Shown here: positions 51,314-60,349 of the stretch, piece after piece | Position numbering within the stretch: position 1 is the stretch's first letter | Layout: every line of letters begins with the position of its first letter | Assembly: GCF_017876295.1 (NCBI RefSeq) | Contig: NZ_JAGINT010000002.1 | Location: forward strand, 2,976,001 to 3,040,000 | Length of the DNA stretch: 64,000 nt | Direction of reading: 5' to 3' | Source: Kribbella aluminosa | GTDB lineage: Bacteria; Actinomycetota; Actinomycetes; Propionibacteriales; Kribbellaceae | Made by a program: the position numbers and the translations under genes | The notes under the pieces: generated by a model | Seen by the model: only the letters and a program-made list of their open reading frames with translations | Told to the model about the DNA's origin: nothing | The model's database searches: none

Positions 51314-51982
51314 AACGTTATCGAGGTGCTGCGAGGCGGGCCGGGTCGTGTCCGTCCAGGCCTATCCGGGCGAGCCGATGCGTGACCCGGGCACGATTCA
51401 TCACGTCGCGCAAGCCTGCGCGATCGGCGGTGCGGCCGGGATTCGCGCCCAAGGAATCGCCGACCTGGCAGCCATCCGCCCAGCGGTCGACCGGCCTCTC
51501 ATCGGGCTGTGGAAGGACTGGACGAGGGGCGTCGTCGTCACGCCGACCGTCGGGCACGCGGTCGCGGTGGCCCGCACCGGCTGCGAGATCGTCGCCGTCG
51601 ATGGCACCGTGCGCTTCCGGCCGGACGACTCGTCGGTCGCGGACTCGATCGCCGCGCGATCCACGCCGCAGGCGCACTCGCGATGGCGGATTGCTCGTGC
51701 CTCGCCGCGGCTGCGGCTGGGGCCGTCTCATCGGTACGACGCTCGCCGGCTACACGGACGACACTGCCAGGACCGACGGGCTGGCCCTCGCTCTGGTCGC
51801 CACCTTCGCCCGCGAACTCGACCGCCCGATCATCGCCGAAGACTGCATCCACACCCCAACTCAGGCGAAATCCGCAGTCGGCGCCCGGCGCCCACGCCGT
51901 CGTCGTAGGCACGGCCATTCACCCACCCCACCACCAGCACCTCGTGGTGTTCGGACTCCGTACGCTGAGCCTGAAGATGTGA
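51311..51982 (+). pseudogene. nanE: nanE remnant: N-acetylmannosamine-6-phosphate 2-epimerase with several frameshifts
   Basis: The family is recognisable almost end to end but split over frames. MNVIEVLRGG (frame of 51311), then VSVQAYPGEPMRDPGTIHHV to VADSIAA (frame of 51348), IHAAGALAMADCSCLA (frame of 51509), LIGTTLAGYTDDTARTDGL to IIAEDCIHTPTQAKSAV (frame of 51307), and GAHAVVVGTAIHPPH (frame of 51509). At least four indels are needed, so it is a true pseudogene and not one sequencing error. An intact copy would interconvert ManNAc-6-P and GlcNAc-6-P in sialic acid/amino sugar catabolism. Confidence 0.85.
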
Positions 51983-52031
51983 CGAACCCCAACCGCGAAT
52001 AGCTGGCCGGGGTTGCTATCAACGGGACGCG

Positions 52032-52470
52032 TCAGTTCGAGGTTACGCAGGTAACGAACGGCTGGACCGTGATCTGGCCCTTGGGGTCGTTGTTGGTCAT
52101 TGCGACGGTCCAGGACGTCGCAGACGCCACTCCGTCTGCTTCGGCCACGTCGCTCGGGTAGGAGCCGTTCAGGACCAGGTCGGCGGGCGTGCCGCTGCCG
52201 GAGTCCCACTTGCCCCCGCCGCTGATCGCCTTCTTTCCCGCGGCGCACCCGAGCTTCAAAGTGCTGTATCCCTTGGGCACAGTCGTCGGCTGGCCGTCCA
52301 CTGCGAGCCCGGATACACCGTCCTTGCCAGCTGCGCCAACGGGTCCCTCAGCACCTGCAGGCCCCGCGGGCCTCGCCCGTGCCGACCTTATTGAGCTTTC
52401 CCGAACTGCGGGGCTCAGGTCACTCTCGCCCAGCGAGTTGTCGACAACCTGGAGCGACGCAACAGGGCGC
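52032..52470 (-). pseudogene. Collagen-like surface protein remnant
   Basis: From a GTG at 52301 an 89-residue ORF (VPKGYSTLKLGCAAGKKAISGGG, SWTVAMTNNDPKGQITVQPF) looks like the C-terminal domain of secreted actinobacterial proteins. Upstream, the same frame reads VVDNSLGESDLSPAVR, then Gly-X-Y repeats (GPAGAEGPVGAAGKDGVSG) with no usable start. The parent proteins have a signal peptide, a NNSLTGADI-type segment and a collagen-like stretch. Here the N-terminus is missing. Confidence 0.6.
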
Positions 52471-52653
52471 GCGCGCAGCGGGAGTGTGCGGGGACTGACG
52501 GGTATTGGCGGCGGTCAGCGCCGTTCACGTCGTGGCCGCCGTACTGCTCGTGGCGGGCGTGTTCTCGCGTTGCCTCGGCGCGGCCGTCCCGATGATCGCG
52601 GCAGTCGCTTGCCGGGATCATCGGATAGGTGGGTCGACCCGTCACTCCTACGG

Positions 52654-52945
52654 CTACGCACCTATCGACCGGTGTTTGGCCAGGCGTCCGGTGAGGTCGG
52701 CGTAGTTGCGGGGGTTCTGTGGTGTCCAGCCGGCTTTGGCGGCCGGGGCGATCCGTGGGTAGGCGTAGTGTTGGGCCTGGGTCGGTCCGGCGGATGAACT
52801 CGCCCCACAGAGCGGACTCGACGCCGAGAACATCGGACTCGTCGACGCCCGGGCTGAAGGTTCTCGGATCCCAGTTGCGGTGGCGGTTGAGATCGCAGGG
52901 ACCGCCGCGGGCCCAGGTGCAAAGCCGGTGGTCTTCCGATCGCAC
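52654..52945 (-). pseudogene. GH20 beta-N-acetylhexosaminidase remnant (C-terminal end)
   Basis: One frame gives NWDPRTFSPGV, then DESDVLGVESALWGEFIRR, the typical GVEAxLWxE segment near the end of GH20. After a 1-nt shift near 52790 another frame gives AQHYAYPRIAPAAKAGW, then TPQNPRNYADLTGRLAKH and a natural stop at 52654, matching the FPRLxAIAELGWSP and RLAxH end of the family. The catalytic half is absent. Intact enzymes release GlcNAc from chitin or glycoproteins, in keeping with the nanE and ROK remnants nearby. Confidence 0.75.
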
Positions 52946-53049
52946 CTGTGTTCATAGCCGAGGGCGCCGCGGCATGGCTGATGTCGAGTGTGCGCCTGTA
53001 GCAGTCAAACTCTCGAAGAGGTACTCACCTGAGAAGCGAGATGCAGGTG

Positions 53050-53626
53050 TCAAGGCCGGCGGCCGGTGCGGTGTGACCTTGCCCGCTTGGCAGCTCTGTA
53101 GGCGTCTTCCGCATATCGGGAGATGCCGGCCGCGGGGGACCAGCCCTCGGCGGTGCGGGTGAAGGGGTACCAGGAGCCGTCGGGCCCGAGCCGGATCTGA
53201 ACTCCAATCGACTCCCAGGTCAGGCAGTTGTCCGTGATGACGGCGGTGAGCCGCTCGAGCACGCGGGGCCTGCTCCAACCGCTCCCGTAGATCTGGACCT
53301 GGATCGAATGTCCGCAGATAGACGTCGACGCCGATCTCGCCGCCGAGCTGGTACGCGCGCCGGATCCGGCTGAGCTCAGCTCGATGGATTCCGGCCCGCG
53401 TTGCGACCTCCTGGGCGTCGAACCGAGACCCTTCACAAGCCATCATGCGAGCGAGCTCGATCCTCGCGTCGGGTGCGTCCTGCTGGTCGAGAAGAGCAGC
53501 CGCCCGGAGGGACGCCTCGTGGAGCATGGCGTTCAGGTCGAGGTTGGTGATTGCCGGGTGAGGTATCGGCGAGAGTGCAGGATCGGCCAGGATCTCTCGT
53601 CGTTCGGATGTTTCAGCGTCAGGCAT
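53050..53626 (-). pseudogene. Helicase-associated HTH protein, frameshifted
   Basis: Starts 8 nt inside the helicase 3' end (ATG 53626), so it is translationally coupled. The first ~110 residues (LNAMLHEASLRAAALLDQQDA, then FDAQEVATRAGIHRAELSRIRRAYQLG, a helix-turn-helix) are in one frame. From about 53270 the good coding signal moves to another frame: RVLERLTAVITDNCLTWES, VQIRLGPDGSWYPFTRTAEG, AGISRYAEDAYRAAKRAR, ending at 53050. A 1-nt indel in the GGCCCC run near 53270 joins them. If the shift is real, the cell makes a 224-residue hybrid with a scrambled C-terminus. The function is unknown; it may be a DNA-binding partner or regulator of the helicase. Confidence 0.6.
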
Positions 53627-56600
53627 CGAGCAGCTCTCCGGACATGCTGTTGAGAAGCTGGAAGGGCTGAACCGTCAGCTCGCCCGGCCATTGGCCGGAC
53701 GCATTCGGCACCAGGAGCGATGCAATGTGCCGTTTCTGGCCTTGCAGTTCATCGAGTCGCTGCTCGATACTGCCGACCGAGATCAGCTTGTGGACATGGA
53801 CCGGTCTGGTCTGGCCTCGCCGGTGAACGCGGGAGTTGCCTTGGTCCTCCACCGCAGGATTTGGATGTACGTCGAAATGGATCACCTGCGAAGGTCGCGT
53901 GATGTTCAGGCCGATCCCGCCGCTCTGCAACGTCATGAGCAGGACCTTCACCTCGCCGTCGGCAACCCGCTGAAGCGTCGCGGCCCGCTGTTGGCGCGAC
54001 ATCTTTCCGTGGTAAAGGGCAGTCGCGTGGCCGGTCCCTTCCAGGAACGCTGCGACAAGTAGGGCTGCTTTCAGGAACGACGTGTACACCACAACACACT
54101 CGTCCGTAGCGGTCGCCTGCAGAAGTTCCGCGAGCTTCGCCAACTTCGGTGTTCGGACCACGGCTTTGGCTGGATCCGCAAGGATCTCGTCGGGTCGATC
54201 ATCAGCGAAATGTGCGGCCGCGTTGGCGATCTTGCGTAGAGCAGTGATGGCCTTCAGGACGAGTCGGCCGGCGGGCACTTTTGCCGTGCGAATTTCGTCG
54301 GCGGTGTCGAACATCATGGCTTGGTGCATGCCACGCTGCTCGGAGGTCATGTCGACCAGATGGCGAGTCGTGACCAGGTCCGGTAGCCCGAGTGCGAGAG
54401 CTGGATCGGATTTGAGCCTGCGCATGATGAAAGGGCGCACGACGGCGAGTACCTCGTGCGACGGATCGGCAGCAGCCAGGGCAGGATCGACGACGTACTT
54501 GCGGAATGTTGCATAGCGGCCCATGAGGCGCGGGTTGCACCAATCCAGCAACGCATGGAGGTCGCAGGGGCCATTCTCCAAGGGAGTTCCGCTGAGGGCC
54601 AGTCTCAGGTCGGTGGGTAGATTGGCGGCACAACGCCATACTTTGGTCTTGGGGTTCTTGATCGTCTGGGCCTCGTCGGCGATGACCAGGCCCCAGTTGA
54701 GCGAGGCGAAGCGCTGGGCGTTCTTCCGCATCGTCGCATACGTTGTGACCAGGACGCAGCGGCCGACCATCCTCCGCGTGAACGCCCGTCGCACGACCGG
54801 GCCGAATCGGTACACCAGTTCTTGCGGGGCGAACTGCCTGAGCTCACTGATCCACTGGTCGATGTTCGCCGCGTTGGGTACGAGGACCAAAGTCGGGCGG
54901 TTGTGTCCTCTTCGACGAGGGGACAAGTGGAACGCGATCGCGGTCGGGGTCTTACCCGTGCCTGCTTCGTCAGCGAGGAGTCCGCTCAGGCCGTTCTCTC
55001 CGAGAGCCTCCAGCCATTGCACGGCCTGATGCTGGTAGAGATCGAGCTGCGGATGCGACCTGGACCGAGTAGACGGCGGTGCCGTCATCGCATCCCTGAG
55101 AGTTTTCACAAGTTTCGCCAAGCCCACGGTCGGCGTGCAGGCGTAGCGGATGCCGTCGATCCAGATGAATCCCCCGAGTGCATCGAGCGCACTCCTCCCC
55201 TGATCCTCGTCGACCGGAACAATTGGTTCACAGACCTTGTCGAGCAGGTCGGGAGTCAACACCATCCAGCGATTTCGGAGCCGAACGCACGGGAGCGTCG
55301 CAGACGCCAGGCGCCTCAGCTCCCCATCTGTAAGCTCCTCGCCGTCAAGTGTGAAGCGCCAGCGACGGTCGAACACATCGGACAGGCCAAGCCTGTGATC
55401 GGCCTCTCGAAAAGCACTGGGAAGGATGACGTCGACGGTCACAGCGATCTGCTCGACCCAGTCGTCGGTCCACTCGATCCTCAGGCCGTGTCGTTGAATA
55501 TCCGGCGAGAGGTCGCTTCTCAGCGTGGCTACGTCGTACAACGACAGCAGAACCGCATCAGGCAACGTGGTGTCGGCTAGAGGCTGAAGAGCGGGGAGGA
55601 GGGCCGCGGCCCTCCTCAAGGTGCGCCGGCACCGATGATGCAGCCGCTCGCTGTTCTGCCTGCGTAGTCCTTCCAATTGCCAGGATTCGCGAGCTTCGAA
55701 CTCTTGTCCCTCGTCATCCGTGAGGAACAATCTGGCCGTGACGGTCTGAGATTCCATGTCCGGAGCGCCGAGCCTGAGCACAATCGGAACCTGGCTCAGG
55801 TCGGCTGCGAACTCGTCCACCTCGTCGACCCAGTCCTGGAGGGGCGTAATGGGCTCGTGAGTGATGATGTGTGCCACGAACGGAGCCGGTCCATGGACCG
55901 CGTAGCGTGCCATGGACGGCATGAAGGCATCGACAACCATGTCGATGTATCCAGTCACGAGATCCAATGGCGGTCGTACGACGTCTTCCGCGCCCGTGGC
56001 CATCGGCAACAATCGGATGCCCCCGAGTATTTCGGAGTACGGTGAGTCGTCGGCTGTGGCCATCGCCCGCCACGTAGGTATGTACTTCTTGCCGTCACCG
56101 AGGTCGGTGATGTGCGGCAGTACTCGACCGTCCCGGATGATCTGCAGCGCGTGGCGCGTCGCCTGCGACCAGATCGAGGCTGATGCACTCCATCGACGCG
56201 GCTCGTGACTGGCCAGGTCTTCCAGCAGGACGAGTATGTTGACCGGCCAGCATCGGGCAGTTCTGAGCTCACCACCTGGCCAGAGGAATTGCCGGTAGGT
56301 CGACTTATCTGGCAGCTCTTGCCGAGTGTCGGTCGGTTCAAGGCAGAGGAGCGTACCGATCTCACCGAAGTAGGGATCGAAGACCAGGTCGGCGCCGTTC
56401 GACAGTAGGCCCAGGGCCGCGAGTCGTCCGATCCCACGCGTCGGCTGCCGTTCAGTGAACCCGCGAGGTGCTTGCGGCTGCGGAGTTTGACGAGTGACCT
56501 GTTCGCTGGCGACTTGCCGCTTCTCGTCGGCCGCGGGCGTCGGCTGGTGCGTAGCTCCTACTGATCTGAACTCGGATCGATCGCAGATGCGTTTGTTGCC

Positions 56601-57827
56601 TGCCAGCAACAGGAGCCGTGCTGCCTGTTCCCGTGCGGATGTCTTCGTGCTGTCGACTCCGGTGGCTCCGACCGGCTCACCTTCCAGCTCACCGTGGAGC
56701 TGGCAGGACCAGGTCTCGTCGGCATTGAGCGTGAAGTCGGGATCACAGAGTGCGGCGCGACCGTCGAGGATCTCGAGGCGCTGGAGGGTCTGCAGGGCTG
56801 TTTGTCCGTCAAGTCGGGTCAGCCCCGTGGCTCGCAGTTGCGCCGTCCGGGCCATCGCGTCCGGAAAATCGGCCACGCACGCGATGAGCTCGACGAAGCA
56901 ACGGTGCCGTACGTCGTTAGCTGCAGCGCTAGCCGCACTGACACGAGCAACTTCTCCCGTGGACAGCTCCAGCCGGCCCTCCCCGACTCGCCTCCCGTCG
57001 CGCGTCGTCTCCGTGAATTCAACCCCCGGGAGCCCGTGACCGTTGGAGTAGGCGTTCAGCAACTGGCGAAGCCGGATCGGAGCCTGAGTCAGTCCAGCGA
57101 TGGCTGCCAGCTTCGCCGGGAGCCACTGCGGATGTGCAGTTTCGAACAGCAGTTGGACTAGCTGACTCATCTCGAGCACCCCACTGATGCCGCGCAGAAA
57201 GGTCGCTTCCATCAGGTGCTTGTGAGGATTCCGGAACCTTCGCTGGAACTCGGACGCGAAGTCCGAGTCTCCCGGGAGCGGCACTGCCTCCGTGGTAGAC
57301 GGTCGGGTCCAGAGCTTCCTGGCCGGCTGTTGGTCTGAGGCACCTTCGGGCGTGGGCGAGTCCGCCGTACCGGTTCGCCTACCTGACATCATGTGCAGCC
57401 GACGTTCGGTCATGGCGTGAACCAGGCTCACATACGCACGCTGACGGGCATCGGGCCGGGTATGGCCGGTGCACCAAGCGCCTTCCACTCGTCCTGATGC
57501 ATCCACCAGGACGACCCGCGAGCGGAACATCGGTTTGTCATCGCAGGCCTCAGTGGTGATATCCGGCTTCGGGAGCCGACGAGCCGACCGGTAGCTGTTG
57601 ATCAACATGCTGGCCATTACCGAGTCATCGGCGAGACCGGCTGACGACATCGCCCGGAGTTCCTCAGCCCCACTACCAGTCACACCATCCAAGAGCGCCA
57701 CCCGCACGGCCAGCAGCGGCAGGCCTCCGGCGGCGATCGAACGCCTCGCCTCCGCAACGCACTCCACGTCAGCCGTGCCAGTGCGCACCAAGGCGCGAAC
57801 CCAAGCGGGGGTCGAACTGCGAGTCAT
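53619..57827 (-). CDS. SNF2-family helicase with three N-terminal dsRNA-binding-like modules
   Basis: ATPase of 1402 residues. The C-terminal third is a bacterial SNF2 motor: Walker A ADEAGTGKT (about 955), DEAQ box VIADEAQTIKN (about 1050), LSGTPLENG, and motifs V/VI SGGIGLNI..RPSQVIHFDVHP and VHRRGQTRPVHVHKLI (about 1300-1340). Before it, SDVFDRRWRFTLDGEEL to CVRLRNRWMVL matches the SNF2-helicase-associated domain. Residues ~72-141, ~253-317 and ~344-410 each show a helix, a three-strand sheet and a final Ala-rich helix, with AxxxAxxxLV-type ends (RPDARQRAYVSLVHAMT; VSAASAAANDVRHRCFVELI; TSAREQAARLLLLAG), the layout of double-stranded-RNA-binding domains. This N-terminal fusion is unusual. 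It is divergent from an ArdC-like gene and probably belongs to a mobile element, in a replication or defence role. Confidence 0.85.
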   Translation of the reverse strand: MTRSSTPAWVRALVRTGTADVECVAEARRSIAAGGLPLLAVRVALLDGVTGSGAEELRAMSSAGLADDSVMASMLINSYRSARRLPKPDITTEACDDKPMFRSRVVLVDASGRVEGAWCTGHTRPDARQRAYVSLVHAMTERRLHMMSGRRTGTADSPTPEGASDQQPARKLWTRPSTTEAVPLPGDSDFASEFQRRFRNPHKHLMEATFLRGISGVLEMSQLVQLLFETAHPQWLPAKLAAIAGLTQAPIRLRQLLNAYSNGHGLPGVEFTETTRDGRRVGEGRLELSTGEVARVSAASAAANDVRHRCFVELIACVADFPDAMARTAQLRATGLTRLDGQTALQTLQRLEILDGRAALCDPDFTLNADETWSCQLHGELEGEPVGATGVDSTKTSAREQAARLLLLAGNKRICDRSEFRSVGATHQPTPAADEKRQVASEQVTRQTPQPQAPRGFTERQPTRGIGRLAALGLLSNGADLVFDPYFGEIGTLLCLEPTDTRQELPDKSTYRQFLWPGGELRTARCWPVNILVLLEDLASHEPRRWSASASIWSQATRHALQIIRDGRVLPHITDLGDGKKYIPTWRAMATADDSPYSEILGGIRLLPMATGAEDVVRPPLDLVTGYIDMVVDAFMPSMARYAVHGPAPFVAHIITHEPITPLQDWVDEVDEFAADLSQVPIVLRLGAPDMESQTVTARLFLTDDEGQEFEARESWQLEGLRRQNSERLHHRCRRTLRRAAALLPALQPLADTTLPDAVLLSLYDVATLRSDLSPDIQRHGLRIEWTDDWVEQIAVTVDVILPSAFREADHRLGLSDVFDRRWRFTLDGEELTDGELRRLASATLPCVRLRNRWMVLTPDLLDKVCEPIVPVDEDQGRSALDALGGFIWIDGIRYACTPTVGLAKLVKTLRDAMTAPPSTRSRSHPQLDLYQHQAVQWLEALGENGLSGLLADEAGTGKTPTAIAFHLSPRRRGHNRPTLVLVPNAANIDQWISELRQFAPQELVYRFGPVVRRAFTRRMVGRCVLVTTYATMRKNAQRFASLNWGLVIADEAQTIKNPKTKVWRCAANLPTDLRLALSGTPLENGPCDLHALLDWCNPRLMGRYATFRKYVVDPALAAADPSHEVLAVVRPFIMRRLKSDPALALGLPDLVTTRHLVDMTSEQRGMHQAMMFDTADEIRTAKVPAGRLVLKAITALRKIANAAAHFADDRPDEILADPAKAVVRTPKLAKLAELLQATATDECVVVYTSFLKAALLVAAFLEGTGHATALYHGKMSRQQRAATLQRVADGEVKVLLMTLQSGGIGLNITRPSQVIHFDVHPNPAVEDQGNSRVHRRGQTRPVHVHKLISVGSIEQRLDELQGQKRHIASLLVPNASGQWPGELTVQPFQLLNSMSGELLDA

Positions 57828-57939
57828 ATCAACCTCGATTGCGTGGCGGACTTCTGCTGTACCAACGCGCGAGGAGGCTGCGGGTTATCAGTCCACCCGT
57901 ACGTGTCTGGAGGGATGTAGCTGCACCATGTCGGGGGAG

Positions 57940-57963
57940 TCCTGGATTTCGAGTTCTGGGTTC
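57940..57963 (+). repeat. 24-nt intergenic element, copy 1
   Basis: Begins TCCTGGATTTCG and ends CTGGGTTC. It lies 33 nt before the preferred ArdC-like start. Aligns without gaps to copies at 58857, 60265 and 61275; shared core TCCnGGAnnTCGnnnTC and end CCGGGTTC (CTGGGTTC here). Confidence 0.6.
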
Positions 57964-57996
57964 CGGGCTGACTCGTGTGGCGGGACCCTCGGACGG

Positions 57997-58902
57997 GTGA
58001 ACCGAGTTCGGGTAACGGTCGACGACCTTCGCCGGGCCGTCGAGACGGACATACGGCGAAACTGGTCTGATGTGGCCTGGGGTAGGTGGCTGGAGGCTGC
58101 TGCTGTACTTCGCGATCAGTCGTTCCGCAACGTCGTGCTCATTAAGCTGCAGATGCCGAGCGCAACCTGGGTCGACGGGCGGCCGGGCTGGCAGCGTAGA
58201 GGACGTCATGTCGTCCAGGGTGCGCCAGGTATCAGAATCGTTGCCGCGACCTCCGAGGTGGATCGTTCGGCGGGTCCCGTGCAAGGGCATGGGGTCGCGA
58301 CCGTGTGGGACGTCAGCCAAACTGACGGTCGATCGTTCGGAGTGGTCCCGGCCTGTCCGCCGGACGTGGCCTTTGCCGCTCTGCGAGAGGTTGCGGTTGC
58401 TGGCGGATACAGCGTCGAGCGTGGTCCTTTGCCATCGGACGCGGATGGAGCCGAGACTGCTGATCGCCGTCGGCGGATCGTTGTCGCTGACGATCTCGAC
58501 GTTCCGATGGCGGCGATGAGCCTTGCCCACGAGTTGGCGCACCTGCGAATGCACAAGGGCTTCCATGGCGCGAGCTGCCGCGGCGCTGTGAGGCTGGAGG
58601 CGACGTCAGCCGCGTACCTGGTCCTCTCGCGGCTTCGATGCTTGCCCGATCAGTCGTCGGCGGACCTGATCGCCAGGACGACAGGCGTGGTCAGTCGGAC
58701 GCCACCCGTCCGGTTGATCGAGACACTGGGCGGCAGGGTCGTAGCGGCCGCGAACCGCCTGTACGACGCCGCTGAACGGCACCTGCCGCCGCCGCATCTC
58801 CATCCGGCCAAGCCGACGCTTCTCGCTGACGCCTCAGAAGGCTTGAGATCGAGGACTCCTGGACATCCTGATCCGGGTTCTGATCGCGGTCCTACGCCAT
58901 GA
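57997..58902 (+). CDS. ArdC-like protein: ssDNA-binding-type N-terminus plus HExxH metalloprotease
   Basis: Protein of about 301 residues. The N-terminal half (WGRWLEAAAVLRDQSFRNVV, LIKLQMPSATWVDGRPGW, RRGRHVVQGAPGIRIVA, ATVWDVSQTDGRSFG) follows the ArdC N-terminal domain (ssDNA-binding, antirestriction), in which W..ATxxxGxxxWxxxGRxVxxGxxGI is conserved. The C-terminal half has the zinc motif MSLAHELAHLRMH and an Ala-rich helical region with LEATSAAYLV, as in ImmA/IrrE-like proteases. ArdC proteins protect incoming conjugative DNA. The start is uncertain: GTG 57997 places the 24-nt element upstream, while ATG 57928 would put it inside the gene. Divergent from the helicase. Confidence 0.75.
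   Translation: MNRVRVTVDDLRRAVETDIRRNWSDVAWGRWLEAAAVLRDQSFRNVVLIKLQMPSATWVDGRPGWQRRGRHVVQGAPGIRIVAATSEVDRSAGPVQGHGVATVWDVSQTDGRSFGVVPACPPDVAFAALREVAVAGGYSVERGPLPSDADGAETADRRRRIVVADDLDVPMAAMSLAHELAHLRMHKGFHGASCRGAVRLEATSAAYLVLSRLRCLPDQSSADLIARTTGVVSRTPPVRLIETLGGRVVAAANRLYDAAERHLPPPHLHPAKPTLLADASEGLRSRTPGHPDPGSDRGPTP
58857..58880 (+). repeat. 24-nt intergenic element, copy 2
   Basis: Begins TCCTGGACATCC and ends TCCGGGTTC. It overlaps the last codons of the ArdC-like gene, upstream of the 67-residue gene. A GTTGC-TATCA-GCAAC hairpin follows at 58918-58932. Confidence 0.6.
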
Positions 58903-58950
58903 CGCTGACCCGAAGAAGTTGCTATCAGCAACGCGCGGAAGGGGAGTGTC

Positions 58951-59154
58951 ATGGATCGAGTACCAGATGGGGAAGCGGACGCGCGGCAGGACGAGTTGGG
59001 GCTGCCGCGGTGGTCGATCCGGCGGGCGATCGAGTTGCTGGATGAGGGGATCGATCGGATGGGGGAGCAGCTGACGCGTTCGGCTGGTCTTTGGGGTGAC
59101 TCGCCGGCTGAGACAGAGGTGCCCACGGATCCGGGTGGTCCTGAGCTGCCTTGA
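58951..59154 (+). CDS. Small hypothetical protein, acidic, helical
   Basis: 67 residues with a good ribosome site (GAAGGGGAG, 4 nt before the ATG). The middle RWSIRRAIELLDEGIDRMGEQLTR is a strongly predicted amphipathic helix; both ends are acidic and Pro-rich. No family recognised. It lies between the ArdC-like gene and the first Toprim gene in the same direction, so it is probably part of the mobile-element operon. Confidence 0.6.
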   Translation: MDRVPDGEADARQDELGLPRWSIRRAIELLDEGIDRMGEQLTRSAGLWGDSPAETEVPTDPGGPELP

Positions 59155-59170
59155 GGTGGTGATTGGTGCG

Positions 59171-60256
59171 ATGAGCTGTGATGATCGCCGGTTGATGGCG
59201 GTACAAGTCGCGGCGGGGCAGTTCTTCCGTCAGCAGCTGTTGCAGTCTGTTGCCGGTTGGGCGGCTGCTTATTTGACGCGGCGTGGGCTTGGGCACGTGC
59301 TGAGGTCGACCTCGCGCTGGAAGGTCGGTTACGCGCCCGATGGCTGGGCCTACTTGGTTGACCACCTGAGGTCCCAGGGTTTCGACGACGAGACTCTGCT
59401 GGCCTCGGGCCTGGCGAGTGCGACGAAGAAGGGGTATCTGATCGATCGGTTCCGCGATCGGATCATGTTCCCTGCCTGGGATTCGGGTCAGGAACTGGTC
59501 GGGTTCGTGGGGCGTTCGCGGGGTGGTCGGGTGAAGTACCTGAACTCGCCGGCGACGCGGATCTACCAGAAATCTTGCACGCTCGTCGGCCTTGCGGAGC
59601 AGCGTGATCTCTTGGAGGGCGGGGCAACGCCTGTCTTCGTCGAGGGGCCGATGGACGCCGTGGCGGTGGATGAGTTGAGCCGGTTGACCTGTCGCGGATG
59701 GGCTGGTCTTGGGGTGTGCGGGACGGCGTTGTCGTTGCACCAGGTCTCGATGGTTCGCCAGTACTCGGACAGTGACACCGTGATCGTGGGAGTGGATGCA
59801 GACGGTGCCGGGAGCATTGCCGCCCGAAGGTGGCTCGATGACCTGTCGGCGGTCTTCAAGCGTGTGCAGGTGGCTGAGTTCCCGTCAGGGCATGACCCGT
59901 CCTCGCTGCTCGAGACACCCGCAGGTGCCGATCGACTCTTCAAGGCCCTGAACGAGCCAAGACCGCTTGCCGAGCTGGCGATCGAGGCAGAGGTAGCTCG
60001 GTGGTCACCAGTCCTGGATCACATCAGTGGCCGGGTGAATGCCCTGCGCCGGGTAGCTCCTCTCGTGGCGAGGTTGCCGCAGGACCGGGTGGCGGCTCAG
60101 TTGGGGGAGCTCGCGAAGGTCCTGCAGCTCGACCAGGAGATCGTTTCGCGCGAGGTCCTCGAGTCCGTCGGTCGCTCGGCGCCTCGACGTCGGCCGCACT
60201 CACCGCCGTACCCGATCGCTGACACGGACCTGCCCGATAATCTCCCGACGCCTTGA
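59171..60256 (+). CDS. DnaG-like primase/Toprim protein without zinc finger
   Basis: Protein of about 361 residues that matches the catalytic core of bacterial primase: helical N-terminal part (AAGQFFRQQLL, AAYLTRRGLGHVL, KVGYAPDGW), RNA-polymerase-like segment DRFRDRIMFPAWDSGQELVGFVGR and KYLNSPATRIYQKS, then Toprim with the catalytic Glu in VFVEGPMDAVAV and DxD in VGVDADGAGSIAA. The CHC2 zinc finger and the DnaB-binding C-terminal domain are absent. The ATG at 59171 has GAGGTGGT upstream with a long spacer; a GTG just before it is possible. Likely primes replication of the mobile element or acts in its DNA processing. Confidence 0.82.
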   Translation: MSCDDRRLMAVQVAAGQFFRQQLLQSVAGWAAAYLTRRGLGHVLRSTSRWKVGYAPDGWAYLVDHLRSQGFDDETLLASGLASATKKGYLIDRFRDRIMFPAWDSGQELVGFVGRSRGGRVKYLNSPATRIYQKSCTLVGLAEQRDLLEGGATPVFVEGPMDAVAVDELSRLTCRGWAGLGVCGTALSLHQVSMVRQYSDSDTVIVGVDADGAGSIAARRWLDDLSAVFKRVQVAEFPSGHDPSSLLETPAGADRLFKALNEPRPLAELAIEAEVARWSPVLDHISGRVNALRRVAPLVARLPQDRVAAQLGELAKVLQLDQEIVSREVLESVGRSAPRRRPHSPPYPIADTDLPDNLPTP

Positions 60257-60264
60257 TCCAGTAG

Positions 60265-60288
60265 TCCCCGATGTCGAAATCCGGGTTC
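60265..60288 (+). repeat. 24-nt intergenic element, copy 3
   Basis: Begins TCCCCGATGTCG and ends TCCGGGTTC. Lies in the 93-nt gap between the two primase-like genes, 61 nt before the second start. Confidence 0.65.
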
Positions 60289-60349
60289 TTTGTCGAGCCG
60301 TCGGAGACGACCTTCTTAGCCAATGAGTTGTTGGTCTACGGAGGTTGTG

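Noticed and set aside
52013..58932. GTTGCTATCA present at 52013 and 58918 as possible att direct repeat
   Set aside because: Only 10 nt are shared, one copy is part of a hairpin, and no integrase or tRNA is nearby; chance is a sufficient explanation.
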